From positions 227,364 to 291,363 of the forward strand of contig CAVWOM010000015.1 of assembly GCA_963756575.1 (NCBI GenBank): a stretch of 64,000 nt of DNA, written 5' to 3'. The position numbers were made by a program, and so were the translations under genes. Shown here one piece after another: positions 36,657-44,949 of the stretch (positions are counted from its first letter, which is position 1; every line of letters starts with the position of its first letter). Below the pieces are notes generated by a model. That model had not been told where the DNA came from. It searched no databases and saw only the letters and a program-made list of their open reading frames with translations. The stretch comes from Palsa-504 sp963756575. GTDB lineage: Bacteria; Actinomycetota; Actinomycetes; Streptosporangiales; Streptosporangiaceae.

Positions 36657-38078
36657 TCAGTCCCGGGCCTGGGCGGTCAGCGTGGTGATGTTGGAGCCGG
36701 GCCGCTGCCGGAACGGCGCGTACTCGACGCCGAACCCGCGGCGGCTCGCGACCAGCTGGAGCAGCGGCCCGTTCACCCAGTTGACCACGGACCCGTCGTA
36801 CTTGCCCGGGCCGTAGAACCCGGTCCGGTACTGCTGGCTGCTGGTCAGGAACAGGTCGTGGCACTGCACCCGGCCGTACGGATGGAGCAGGGGCAATATC
36901 CCGGTGAAGCTGCCGAGCGCGCCGTTGCTGACGTGCATCCGCACGTCACCCTGCCCTTCGATCAGCGGCCGGAGGATCTCGCCGGTCAGCGCGGGCGTGA
37001 CCTGGTAGGTGTCCAGGCCTTCCAGCGGGACGTAGCGTTCCCGCAGCCGGAGCGCCTCCCAGGTGGCCTGCCAGAAGGCGACCGCCTGGCCGGTATCGCC
37101 GCAGTGGCCCGGGGAGGCCTCGCTCAGCAGCTCGGGTCCGATCCGCAGCAGCCGGTCGATGAGCGTGACGAGCTCGTCGCGGCGGCAGCTGAGCTGGGCG
37201 GCGATCCGGTCCGCGTCGTCCGTGGCCAGGTAAGCCTGCGTCTCGACCTGGTAGGTGCGCCCGTGGATGCAGGCCAGCTCGTCGGTGGGCAGGTTGTCGT
37301 ACACGTTGGAGATGTAGACCAGGAAGGCCTTGCCGGCCAGGAAGCCGAGGGTGACGGACGGCCGGGTGGCCTCCACCACCAGCGCGCTGACCCGCTCGCT
37401 GTGGTGGGCCACGGCCTGCCGGGCCCGGTCGAGCACGTGCGGGGAGTAGTCGCCCATCAGGTAGCGCAGCCGGTGGTAGTACTCCCGGCCGTGCCTGCGG
37501 TCGAGCTGCACGAACTCGTCGAGCCAGGTGCGGGCCTGGCTGCCGTTCCCGACGCCGAGCTCCAGGATGTACAGCTCCTCGGGGAGCGCCCGGCGCGCGT
37601 CGAGCTCGTCCCAGATCCGGAAGAGCTCGAGGATGAGCTCGCGGGCGGCCTCGACGTTCCGCGCGTCGCTCTCGCCGCCGGGCAGCGACTGCTCGTACTC
37701 CCGGCCGGTGGCCACCTCCCAGTGCGACAGCGCCTGCCAGTAGAGCTGGTTGAACCGCCAGACGCAGCTGTCGCGCCCGGGCACCCAGGGCTCGAGCGCC
37801 AGCCCAGGCTGTTCCTGGAGGGCCTGCTTGACGTGGGCCGCGAGGTCGATATCAGCGCAGCGGCGCAGGTCGAAGGCGATCTCGGTCTCGGCTTCCCCGA
37901 CCGGCCTGCCCATCACCGGCTCGCGGAAGTTCTGCTTGTACTGGATCCAGTCGCAGACCACGCGCAGGCTGGCCAGGTCGGCGGGCGAGGCGCAGACCGC
38001 CTCCAGGATCGGGCCGACCCTGGCCCGGGCCGCGGCCGACTCCCGCAGCTTCCTGACCGGCCGCAGGTCAACGTCCAC
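36657..38078 (-). CDS. SAM-dependent methyltransferase of unknown substrate
   Basis: A 473-residue protein starting at GTG inside the 3' end of metF (11-base overlap). The class I SAM-binding motif is YILELGVGNGSQARTWLDEF, with an acidic loop in YLMGDYSPHVLDRARQAV and a post-loop FLVYISNVYDNLPTDEL. This architecture resembles the MidA/Methyltransf_28 group, but the 200-residue N-terminal part, including EPWVPGRDSCVWRFNQLYWQ, is not one I can place. Its position between the methyl-folate and methionine genes suggests it is the consumer of the SAM the operon makes. Confidence 0.72.
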   Translation of the reverse strand: MDVDLRPVRKLRESAAARARVGPILEAVCASPADLASLRVVCDWIQYKQNFREPVMGRPVGEAETEIAFDLRRCADIDLAAHVKQALQEQPGLALEPWVPGRDSCVWRFNQLYWQALSHWEVATGREYEQSLPGGESDARNVEAARELILELFRIWDELDARRALPEELYILELGVGNGSQARTWLDEFVQLDRRHGREYYHRLRYLMGDYSPHVLDRARQAVAHHSERVSALVVEATRPSVTLGFLAGKAFLVYISNVYDNLPTDELACIHGRTYQVETQAYLATDDADRIAAQLSCRRDELVTLIDRLLRIGPELLSEASPGHCGDTGQAVAFWQATWEALRLRERYVPLEGLDTYQVTPALTGEILRPLIEGQGDVRMHVSNGALGSFTGILPLLHPYGRVQCHDLFLTSSQQYRTGFYGPGKYDGSVVNWVNGPLLQLVASRRGFGVEYAPFRQRPGSNITTLTAQARD

Positions 38079-38985
38079 CGGGCACCGTCCGGACACCGGC
38101 CTCGTCAAGGAGGCCGGGCACCGCCCGCTCGTTGCCCGACATGAACAGGTGCACCCCGGCCACGCCCTCGATCGCCCGCAGCCGCTGAATGGTCTCGGCG
38201 GCGAGCCGGGCGCCCTCGGCGGCGGTCCGGTCGGACGGGACCGCGCGAAGCCTGCGGTACACGTCATCGGGCACCGTCACGCCGGGCAGCTTGTCCCGGA
38301 TGAAGTCGAGTCCTCCGCGGGACCTGACCGCGCCCACGCCGGCCAGGATGTAGCACCGCTCGTGCAGGCCGAGGTCGCGGACCTGCGCCATCCACTGGCC
38401 GAAGGCCGCGATGTCGAAGACGAACTGGGTCTGCACGAACTGGGCCCCGGCGTCGACCTTGTGGCCGAGACGCGCGGCCCCGGATCCGTCCGGCGTCACG
38501 ACCGGGTTGTCCACGGCACCGAGGAAGAACTCGGGGGCCGGGTCCAGCTCGCGGCCGGTCAGCACGGCGCCCTGGTCCCGCATGTGCCGCAGCGTCCACA
38601 GCAACTGCACGCTGTCCAGGTCGAAGACCGGCTTGGCGTCGGGGTGGTCACCGGCCTTCGGGTGGTCCCCCGTCATCAGCAAGATGTTGCGGATGCCGAG
38701 CGCGGATGCCCCGAGCGCATCGGACTGGAGCGCGATGCGGTTACGGTCCCGGCAGGTCATCTGCATGACCGGCTCGAGCCCGGCCGCGAGCATGGCCAGG
38801 CTCCCCGCCCAGCTGGCCAGCCGGACGTTGGCGCCCTGGTTGTCGGTGACGTTGACCGCGTCGACCCAGTCCCGCAGCAGCCCGGCCTTCTCGGTTACCG
38901 AGCCGGTGCCCGCGCCGCGGGGCGGGCTGATCTCGGCCGTGACCGCGAAGCCGCCGGAGGTCAGCCGGTCACTCAGGGCGCTCAT
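38068..38985 (-). CDS. metF: Methylenetetrahydrofolate reductase family protein
   Basis: A 305-residue MTHFR-family barrel. The N-terminal active-site Glu region is FAVTAEISPPRGAGTGSVTE, followed by VNVTDNQGANVRLAS, the conserved RDRNRIALQSD and ILLMTGDHPKAGDHPDA. FVQTQFVFDIAAFGQWM is also family-typical. It would reduce methylene-folate to methyl-folate, feeding the MetE-like enzyme two genes downstream. First gene of the four-gene operon. The C-terminus is shared with the start of the methyltransferase. Confidence 0.88.
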   Translation of the reverse strand: MSALSDRLTSGGFAVTAEISPPRGAGTGSVTEKAGLLRDWVDAVNVTDNQGANVRLASWAGSLAMLAAGLEPVMQMTCRDRNRIALQSDALGASALGIRNILLMTGDHPKAGDHPDAKPVFDLDSVQLLWTLRHMRDQGAVLTGRELDPAPEFFLGAVDNPVVTPDGSGAARLGHKVDAGAQFVQTQFVFDIAAFGQWMAQVRDLGLHERCYILAGVGAVRSRGGLDFIRDKLPGVTVPDDVYRRLRAVPSDRTAAEGARLAAETIQRLRAIEGVAGVHLFMSGNERAVPGLLDEAGVRTVPGGR

Positions 38986-39233
38986 GAACCTCCCAGGCGT
39001 GCTGATCGATCCTGCTAGGACTCATATCGCCAGTATCGCCCGTAACAGCCACTGACAACCGCACCCCATAATCGATATGTTCGGCCGTAGCGGATGCGAA
39101 TACAACGAAGAGCGCCACAAGCTTTGCCGTCAGGCCGTTGTGAGCAGCGACAATCCGCCCCGGGAAAACCGGCCGAAACGAGCGTCCAATAGGCGGCGGT
39201 CACAATATCCCGGCTCCGGATTTGTGGCATGAC

Positions 39234-39749
39234 TCAGATTGCTCGTGCGCTTATGGCCGCGGGCTCCGCCGCGGGGACCAGCCGGGGCCGCGGCCGGGAC
39301 AGGGTGTAGATCCCCCCGAACACCTCGGCCAGGTCCCGCGGGCTCGCGCCCGTCTTGGCGGCCACGATGAGGATGGCGTCGGCGGCCAGGCGGCAGTCCT
39401 GCGGGAGCTTGCCGGTCCAGGTGCAGATGATCCGGGCTACCGGCTCGGACAGCCGGTGGCCCTCGGCCAGCGCCTCGGCGACCTGCGGGTGCGCGGCGGC
39501 CCGGCGGGCCCAGGCGACGTGCCCGGCGGCGGCGCCCTCGGTGACGCCGGTCTCGCGGATCAGCCAGGCCCGCGGGCTCGGGCCCGGGACGTCCTCCCGG
39601 CCGCTGGCGTACGCGCCGAGGACCGACGCGCGGGCCGCGGTCTCGATCGCGTGCAGCTGCTCCAGGGCGCGCAGGCACTGGGCCTGGGTCTCGGCCGTCA
39701 TCGTGGTCGCGTCGGCCGCGGCCAGGTATCCCATCGCGGACCTCAGCAT
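39234..39749 (-). pseudogene. DUF222 (13E12 family) N-terminal fragment, HNH domain missing
   Basis: A 171-residue frame matching the N-terminal half of actinobacterial DUF222 / 13E12-repeat proteins (RALEQLHAIETAARASVLGA, WLIRETGVTEGAAAGHVAWA, LSEPVARIICTWTGKLP). Family members normally continue for 200 or more residues to an HNH nuclease domain, absent here: the frame stops shortly after LSRPRPRLVPAAEPA. These genes often move within multicopy repeats. Probably a remnant. Confidence 0.7.
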
Positions 39750-39940
39750 CCCCAGCGCCTCGGCGACGCTACGGGGTGATGCTGTCGGGTTCGTCGTGAT
39801 ATGCCACCTCCTGCGAGCTCATCAACTAGTTCGATTCTAGCGATTGGCTAGGACATTTTCGGGGCGGATGAGAGGCGCTACGACCTGGGGCAGGGCCGCG
39901 GGGATGATATGAGGGCCAGTACCGCTCAGGTGGAGGTGAC

Positions 39941-40549
39941 ATGACGAGCCAGCCGCCCGGAACGAGGGAAACCGGCGCCGCGCCCGCCGCCGAGTCCGCG
40001 CACGGGCCGCTTCCGCCGCTGCTGCTCCTGCTGACCGTGGTGACCGGCGTGGTGGACGCGGTCAGCATCTTGCGGCTGGGGCGGGTGTTCGTCGCCAACA
40101 TGACCGGCAACGTCGTATTCACCGGGTTCGCCCTGGTCGGGGCGCCGGGGTTCGCGCTCAGCGCTTCGCTGGCGGCGCTGGCCGGCTTTTTGGCCGGGGC
40201 CCTGCTCGGCGGCATGGCGACCAGCCGCCTGGGCCACGACCGCGCGCTGCTGCTGCGGGCCGGGGCGGCCGCCGAACTGGTCCTGGTCGCCGCGGCGCTG
40301 GTGCTCACCATGACCCTCACCGGTATCGCGGCCGACCTCCGGGCCTCCGATCACGGGCTCGGCGGGCTGGGCCGGCGGGTGCTCGCGGTGCTCGCCATGC
40401 TGGCCGGAGGCGCCGTCGGCGCGCTGCTCGTGCTGCACGCCAGCACCGCGGCCGCCCTCGGCCTGGCCGCCGGCACGCTGGCCGTGGTGACGGCCGGGGC
40501 CGTGCTGGCCGCCCGGAAGCCAGGAAAGTGGCGCGAGGGTAAGAAGTAG
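39941..40549 (+). pseudogene. YoaK (DUF1275) membrane protein with in-frame internal deletion
   Basis: A 202-residue membrane protein with a good ribosome site (AGGTGGAGGTGAC). The N-terminal half (LLLTVVTGVVDAVSILRLGR, VFVANMTGNVVFTGFALVGA) and the C-terminal third (TLTGIAADLRASDHG, GRRVLAVLAMLAGGAVGALL) are typical DUF1275. The usual middle, including the conserved MGLQNA segment and VPDLTT, is missing: LVLVAAAL jumps directly to VLTMTLTG. About 35-45 residues, roughly one membrane helix plus loop, are lost without changing frame. Likely non-functional or mis-assembled. Confidence 0.75.
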
Positions 40550-41008
40550 ACGAGGGAAGCGGCAGGGGTGAGAAGCAGACCAGGGGGGGGGGAAGAAGCA
40601 GAGGAGCAGAGGAGGGGGAGGACGGCGGGGGCGGGAAGGGCGCGCGGCAGCGCAGCGGGGGGGCGGAAGGAGGAGGAGGGGGAGGAGAGCGGGGCGGCGG
40701 GCGGGCGGGCGGAGGGGCGCGGCGCGCGGGGGGCGGCAGGGGCGGCGCGCGCGAGCGGCGCGGCGAGCGGGGCAGGGACGGCGCGGAGAAGCGCGAGCCG
40801 GAGGGGGAGCGGGACCGACGAAGGGCGCGGGGCGGAGCGGCCGACCACACGGAAGCCGGGAGACGGCCGGAGAGGCGGCGAAGAGCCGAGCCGAGCGCGG
40901 CGGCCGCGAAGCGGCCGACGCGGCCGGACACGCGGGCCGGGGCCGGGGGCCAGAGGGGACGGGGGGGGGAGGGGGAGGGAAGGAAGCGGCGGGGGTAAGA
41001 AGTAAGAC
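40550..41008. repeat. Long purine-rich (G/A) tract
   Basis: About 450 bases in which the plus strand is dominated by G and A with many G-runs and little T, unlike any other part of the window. It starts just after the YoaK stop (GGGTAAGAAGTAGACG) and ends with a near copy of the same sequence (GGGTAAGAAGTAAGACC at 40993-41008), so the tract is bounded by a direct repeat. Long open frames on the minus strand here are Pro/Arg/Ser-only artefacts of composition. Confidence 0.8.
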
Positions 41009-41030
41009 CGTCGGGCGCGTCCAGGGTCAT

Positions 41031-41120
41031 GACCGGTCCCCGGGATTGACTCGCGACCGGTTCCGGGATTGACTCGCGACCGGTCCCGGGATTGGGTCGT
41101 GACCGGTCCCGGGATTGAGA
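41031..41120. repeat. Four-copy 23-base tandem repeat upstream of lipoprotein gene
   Basis: Units start at 41031, 41055, 41078 and 41101 with the consensus GACCGGTCCCGGGATTGACT followed by CGC. Each contains the palindrome GACCGGTC. The array ends a few bases before the lipoprotein ATG at 41126, so it overlaps the place where its promoter and ribosome site must lie. It could be a multi-site operator. Confidence 0.8.
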
Positions 41121-41125
41121 GCACA

Positions 41126-41746
41126 ATGGAAGGCATGAGCCGTCCATCAGCGCTTCTGGCGGCGTCGGTGGCCGCGCTGACCTGCCTGCTCCTCGCGGCG
41201 TGCACGGGCGGTGTGTCGCATCATGCCACCACGGCCACGGCCACGGCCACGGCCACGGCCTCGGCCTCGGCGGTGAAGACGGCCGCCGGGCCGGCCGGCA
41301 GCCCGGGACATCCGGTGGTGTTCTCCTGCGCCGAGGAGTCCTTCAGCGGTGACTCCCCCGGGCCGCAGCAGCCGCAGCCGGGTGACCTGGTCATCGGGCC
41401 GCTGCTCATCCCCGGCGGCCAGAAGCTGGCCGCGGCCGACCCGGCCGGCTACGGGGAGAACGGAAGCTACCTCAAGGTTCCCTTCGTCGTGACAATGGGT
41501 GCGACGGTGACGGTCACGATCGACCCGCCAGCCCGCGGGCACGTCGTGATCTCGAACTCAAACGCGCCCGCCGGGGTGACCGCCGCCACCTACCGTCCCT
41601 GCGCGCACGTGGCCGGGTTCTTCGCCCAGGGCTTCGCCTTCACCGGCGGGCAGACGCGGGGCTGCGTGCCGCTGGAGGTGCGGGCCAGCGGGCAGCCGGC
41701 CCGGCACGTCACGCTGTCGCTGTTCGCCGGTGCCTGCTCCGGCTAG
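41126..41746 (+). CDS. Putative secreted lipoprotein
   Basis: A 206-residue protein with a lipoprotein signal peptide (ALLAASVAALTCLLLAACTG, lipobox Leu-Ala-Ala-Cys) and a Thr/Ala repeat linker. The folded domain has four Cys (FSCAEESF, YRPCAHVAGFF, TRGCVPLEV, GACSG) that could form two disulfides. No family recognised. Two in-frame ATGs (41126, 41135) are possible; the second has GGAAGG too close to it, so the first is given. Expected on the outer face of the membrane. Confidence 0.7.
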   Translation: MEGMSRPSALLAASVAALTCLLLAACTGGVSHHATTATATATATASASAVKTAAGPAGSPGHPVVFSCAEESFSGDSPGPQQPQPGDLVIGPLLIPGGQKLAAADPAGYGENGSYLKVPFVVTMGATVTVTIDPPARGHVVISNSNAPAGVTAATYRPCAHVAGFFAQGFAFTGGQTRGCVPLEVRASGQPARHVTLSLFAGACSG

Positions 41747-41796
41747 CTGGGTAATGGACCCGTCCGCGCGGACGGCCTTTCCCGCAGCGCAACGCA

Positions 41797-41825
41797 GGCA
41801 GGCCCGCGACTGACGCGGGCCTGCC
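41797..41825. terminator. Bidirectional terminator hairpin
   Basis: A perfect 12-base stem (GGCAGGCCCGCG at 41797-41808 and CGCGGGCCTGCC at 41814-41825) with a 5-base loop, between the lipoprotein gene (plus) and the minus-strand membrane-protein fragment. Symmetry suits both strands. Confidence 0.65.
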
Positions 41826-41854
41826 TGACGCCGGTGCTGGCTACCCTTCGTTAG

Positions 41855-42036
41855 TTACGCGGGAACCGATTCAGCGGCGGTCCGTGGGCGCGTCCGCATC
41901 GTGGTGACCGACCCCAGCACCAGCCAGATGATCAGCAGGCCCCACGCGGGCAGCAGTGCGGTGGCGAGCGGGCCGTGCGGGTACGCGGCGGACAGGCCCG
42001 CCACCGCAAGGAGCACGGCGGTGACCAGGCCGGCCT
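41855..42036 (-). pseudogene. C-terminal fragment of a membrane protein
   Basis: On the minus strand, a frame ending at the TAA at 41855-41857 encodes two membrane helices (VTAVLLAVAGLSAAYPHG and LLPAWGLLIIWLVLGSVTTM) and a basic/Ser tail. It has no start: at 42,025-42,038 the sequence passes through a 14-base perfect palindrome and becomes the sense strand of a histidine kinase. Family not identifiable from two helices. Confidence 0.55.
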
Positions 42037-42337
42037 GGACCAGGCGGCCTACCGCATCATCCAGGAGTCACTCACCAACACCGTCAAGCACGCCCATGCC
42101 TCTCGCGCCACGGTCGCGCTCAACTGGGAGACCACCGCGATCGTGCTCCGGGTCACCGACGACGGCCGCAGCCCCGGCCACGGCGCCAACGGTGACGGTC
42201 ATGGAGGCAATGGCACCGCGCACGGCGGTCACGGGCTCGCCGGGATGCGCGAGCGGGCCGTCCTCTACGGCGGCACCCTGGAAGCCGGCCCCCAGCCGGG
42301 CGGGGGGTTCGCGGTGCTGGCACGGTTGCCGCTGTGA
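42036..42337 (+). pseudogene. Sensor histidine kinase, C-terminal ATPase fragment
   Basis: About 100 residues of a NarL-partner (HisKA_3 class) kinase: the N-box AAYRIIQESLTNTVKHAHAS, a D-box VLRVTDDGRSPG and the G-box region GHGLAGMRERAVLYGGTLEA, then the C-terminal strand GGGFAVLARLPL. The sensor and phospho-acceptor domains are missing; the frame upstream is antisense to a membrane-protein fragment. Its stop overlaps the GTG start of the response regulator, so the two formed a kinase/regulator operon. Confidence 0.75.
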
Positions 42338-42993
42338 TCCGGGCCGTCGTCGCCGACGATCAAGCGCTGGTGCGCGGCGGCTTCTGCATGATCCTCGACG
42401 CGCAGGCCGATATCGAAGTGGTCGGCGAGGCGGACAACGGGCGGACCGCGGTCGCCCGCACGCTGGAGCTGCATCCCGACGTGGTGCTGATGGACGTGCG
42501 GATGCCAGTCATGAACGGTATCGAGGCCACCAGCGAACTGGCCCGGGCCCGCTCGCCAGCCAGGATCATGATGCTGACCACCTTTGACCTGGACGAGTAT
42601 GTCTGGGCGGGGATGAAGGCAGGGGCAAGCGGCTTCCTGCTGAAGGACGTGGACCCGCCCGACCTGTGCGCCGCTGTTCGCGGCGTGGCGCGCGGCGACA
42701 CGCTGCTGTCCCCCACCCTCACCAGGCGGCTAGTCGAGCATTTCCTGACCCGGCCCGCACCCGGTTCGGCGGTGACCGGGGCCGCCGCCGGGCTGACCGA
42801 GCGGGAACTCGCCGTGCTGAAGCTGATCGCCCGCGGCCGGTCCAATGCCGAAATCGGCGCCGAGCTCTACTTGGCCGAGCCGACCGTCAAGACGTACGTG
42901 ACCCGGATGCTGACCAAGCTCGGCCTGCGGGACCGGGTACAGGCCGTCGTCTTCGCCTACGAAAGCGGCCTGATCGAGCCGGGCCACGTTTGA
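42334..42993 (+). CDS. NarL/LuxR-family response regulator
   Basis: A 219-residue regulator. Receiver domain residues 1-118 with acidic pair AVVADDQ, phospho-Asp in DVVLMDVRMPVMNGIEATSE and switch residues in MLTTFDLDEYV and FLLKDVDP. LuxR helix-turn-helix at about 150-210 (LTERELAVLKLIARGRSNAE, AEPTVKTYVTRMLTKLGL). The GTG start overlaps the kinase stop by four bases. The partner kinase is truncated in this sequence, so the pair may not signal as assembled. Confidence 0.92.
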   Translation: MIRAVVADDQALVRGGFCMILDAQADIEVVGEADNGRTAVARTLELHPDVVLMDVRMPVMNGIEATSELARARSPARIMMLTTFDLDEYVWAGMKAGASGFLLKDVDPPDLCAAVRGVARGDTLLSPTLTRRLVEHFLTRPAPGSAVTGAAAGLTERELAVLKLIARGRSNAEIGAELYLAEPTVKTYVTRMLTKLGLRDRVQAVVFAYESGLIEPGHV

Positions 42994-43003
42994 GGATCGC
43001 TGA

Positions 43004-43858
43004 TCAGAGGTCGATGACCTGCCCCTCGGCGGCCACGGTGACGTGCGGGTCGGAGGCGAAGCCGACCGCGATCGCGTCGAGCTCGTCGTCGGTACGGTCC
43101 GGCTTGTGGTGGGCCAGCAGGACCTGGCCGACGCCGGCCCGCCGGGCCAGGCTCACCGCGTAATCCGCCGCCGGATGGCCGAACGACGCCAGCGCGGCGA
43201 CCTCGTCCGCGCGCAGGAACGCGTCGTGGATGAGCAGGTCGGCGCCGTCCGCCAGGGCCAGCGCGTCGGGGTGGTACTCCCCCCACCCCTCCGGGCCCGG
43301 ACCCAGCGCGGTCGGGCAGTGATCGGGGATGTAGGCCACCGCCGAGTGCCCGTCGCTGACCCGGTACCCGAAGGTCCGGCCGCCCTTGTGCGGCACCTCG
43401 CGAGCCTCGACGGTGAAGCCCTCGGCCTTGAAGGTCCCCGGCGCCACGGCGCCGAACGACCAGTCCCCGCGCAGGCCACGCGGGGTTATCGGGAAATGCG
43501 GCGGGGACATCCCCTCGGTCAGCAGCTCCTCCGCACCCGCGCTCCGCTCCCCCGGCCCGGCCTCCTGCTCGGGCAGCAGCAGCGTGACCCGGGCGTCCGG
43601 GCGGTCGCCGCCCGCGAAGAACGGCAGCCCGTGAACGTGATCCCAGTGCAGGTGCGTGAGGATGATCGTGCCGGCGAACGCCTCGCCGTGCAGCAGCCCG
43701 GTGACCCGGCGCAGGCCGGTGCCGGCGTCCAGGATGAGCCGCGGGGACGCGGCGTCGTCCGGGGCGATGGCCACGCACGAGGTGTGACCGCCGTAGCGGA
43801 CGAACTCGGCGCCCGGCGCGGGAGTCGAGCCGCGTACGCCGCACAGGTAGATGCGCAC
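43004..43858 (-). CDS. MBL-fold metallohydrolase
   Basis: A 284-residue metallo-beta-lactamase-fold enzyme. Start at GTG 43858 (RIYLCGVRGSTPAPGAEF). Metal motif ILTHLHWDHVHGLPFFAG, Asp ligand region in LADGADLLIHDAFLRADEV, terminal His in VGQVLLAHHKPDRTDDELDA. The pattern resembles RNase Z-like phosphodiesterases of the cyclic-nucleotide type. It begins two bases after the stop of a cyclic-nucleotide-binding protein gene, so the pair may sense and hydrolyse a cyclic nucleotide or related ligand. Confidence 0.82.
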   Translation of the reverse strand: MRIYLCGVRGSTPAPGAEFVRYGGHTSCVAIAPDDAASPRLILDAGTGLRRVTGLLHGEAFAGTIILTHLHWDHVHGLPFFAGGDRPDARVTLLLPEQEAGPGERSAGAEELLTEGMSPPHFPITPRGLRGDWSFGAVAPGTFKAEGFTVEAREVPHKGGRTFGYRVSDGHSAVAYIPDHCPTALGPGPEGWGEYHPDALALADGADLLIHDAFLRADEVAALASFGHPAADYAVSLARRAGVGQVLLAHHKPDRTDDELDAIAVGFASDPHVTVAAEGQVIDL

Positions 43859-43860
43859 GC

Positions 43861-44865
43861 TCAGCCTCGCACGCCCTCTTCGCGCCGGTGCCCGGTGGAC
43901 AGCTCGGCGAGATCGGACAGCTCGAGCTGCACGGCGGGAACCGCCGCGACCCGGCACTTGGTGACGGCCACCAGGGTGGCCGTCCGGCTGCCGCCCTCCA
44001 GCGCGGCCCGCTCGCCGAGCATCGCCCCCGGCCCGTACTCCGCCAGCCGCTCGCCGTCGTGCTCGACCCGGATGACCCCGTTGAGGACCAGGTAGATGTC
44101 CTGGCCGAAGTCGCCTTGGCGGACCAGTTCGGTCCCGGGCTCGAGGTTGCTGATCCGCGGCTTGGCCGCGCCGTGCATGAGCTGCACGGACAGGTTCTGC
44201 TCGAGCGCGGTCTCGACCGCGGTGACCAGCGCCGGGGAATCCTCGTCGCCCCAGGGGGTGTGACGGCCGAACGACACGCTGGCCCAGTTGGCGTAGTCGG
44301 TCAGGCCGGACTTGTGGCCCAGCCGCCCGCTGTCGTCGTAGATCCAGTGCCGGGGGAACCGGCTGGCCCCGCTGACCTCGTACTCGGCCCGGCCGTCGGC
44401 GTGCAGGGTGAGCGACAGCGTGGTCCACACCAGCGGCGCCTGCCACTGGATGAACGGCTTGCGCCGCACCGGCCGCGGGGCGGGGATGGCGGTCCGGCCC
44501 CCGGCCGTCTGGACGAAGCGCATCCACGATTCGCCTTTTTCTGGCGAGCGCTGGATGTCGGGCAGCGCCACGGCCTGGAAGGTGTGGCGCAGGCCGGCCA
44601 GCCGCACCGTGGTCACGCCCATCAGCCCCCCGCCGCCGTAGCCGCCGTCGGTGATGTGGCCGGAGTCGTCCACCTCGATCCAGGCGCGCAGCACGTTCCC
44701 GAACCGGAACCGGTCCGCCAGGCGCAGCTCCTCAATGTCGCCGAGCTCGGCGGGCGGCGGGTCGTCGTAATGGGTGAAGCCGGAGTCGAAGGCGGCCCGG
44801 CTCACACCGGTGACCGCCTCTGAAGGGATCCAGGACAGTGAGGTGACAGAGCTTTCGTATCGCAT
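43861..44865 (-). CDS. Protein with C-terminal cyclic-nucleotide-binding domain
   Basis: A 334-residue protein. Residues about 1-220 form a domain I do not recognise (MGVTTVRLAGLRHTFQAVAL, PLVWTTLSLTLHADGRAEYE). Residues about 225-325 are a cNMP-binding beta-roll: ISNLEPGTELVRQGDFGQDI, YLVLNGVIRVEHDGERLAEY, and the phosphate-binding cassette GPGAMLGERAALEGGSRTAT with its Glu and Arg. No DNA-binding domain follows, so it is not a CRP-type regulator. Coupled to the MBL-fold gene downstream. Confidence 0.8.
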   Translation of the reverse strand: MRYESSVTSLSWIPSEAVTGVSRAAFDSGFTHYDDPPPAELGDIEELRLADRFRFGNVLRAWIEVDDSGHITDGGYGGGGLMGVTTVRLAGLRHTFQAVALPDIQRSPEKGESWMRFVQTAGGRTAIPAPRPVRRKPFIQWQAPLVWTTLSLTLHADGRAEYEVSGASRFPRHWIYDDSGRLGHKSGLTDYANWASVSFGRHTPWGDEDSPALVTAVETALEQNLSVQLMHGAAKPRISNLEPGTELVRQGDFGQDIYLVLNGVIRVEHDGERLAEYGPGAMLGERAALEGGSRTATLVAVTKCRVAAVPAVQLELSDLAELSTGHRREEGVRG

Positions 44866-44949
44866 AGCACGATGTTCACGCGCGGCGGAGCCTCGTGGCA
44901 GGGTGGTGGCCGCTTGTTCCGTGGCGTGCTACTACCACCTGGTTAATGC

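Noticed and set aside
38986..39230. SAM riboswitch upstream of the metF operon
   Set aside because: I looked for conserved SAM-I/SAM-IV core sequences on the minus strand and found none. A covariance-model search would be decisive.
40317..41205. Long minus-strand open frames of 276-284 residues over the polypurine tract
   Set aside because: They are composed almost only of Pro, Arg, Ser and Ala because of the G/A skew, have no ribosome site, and overlap the YoaK and lipoprotein genes.
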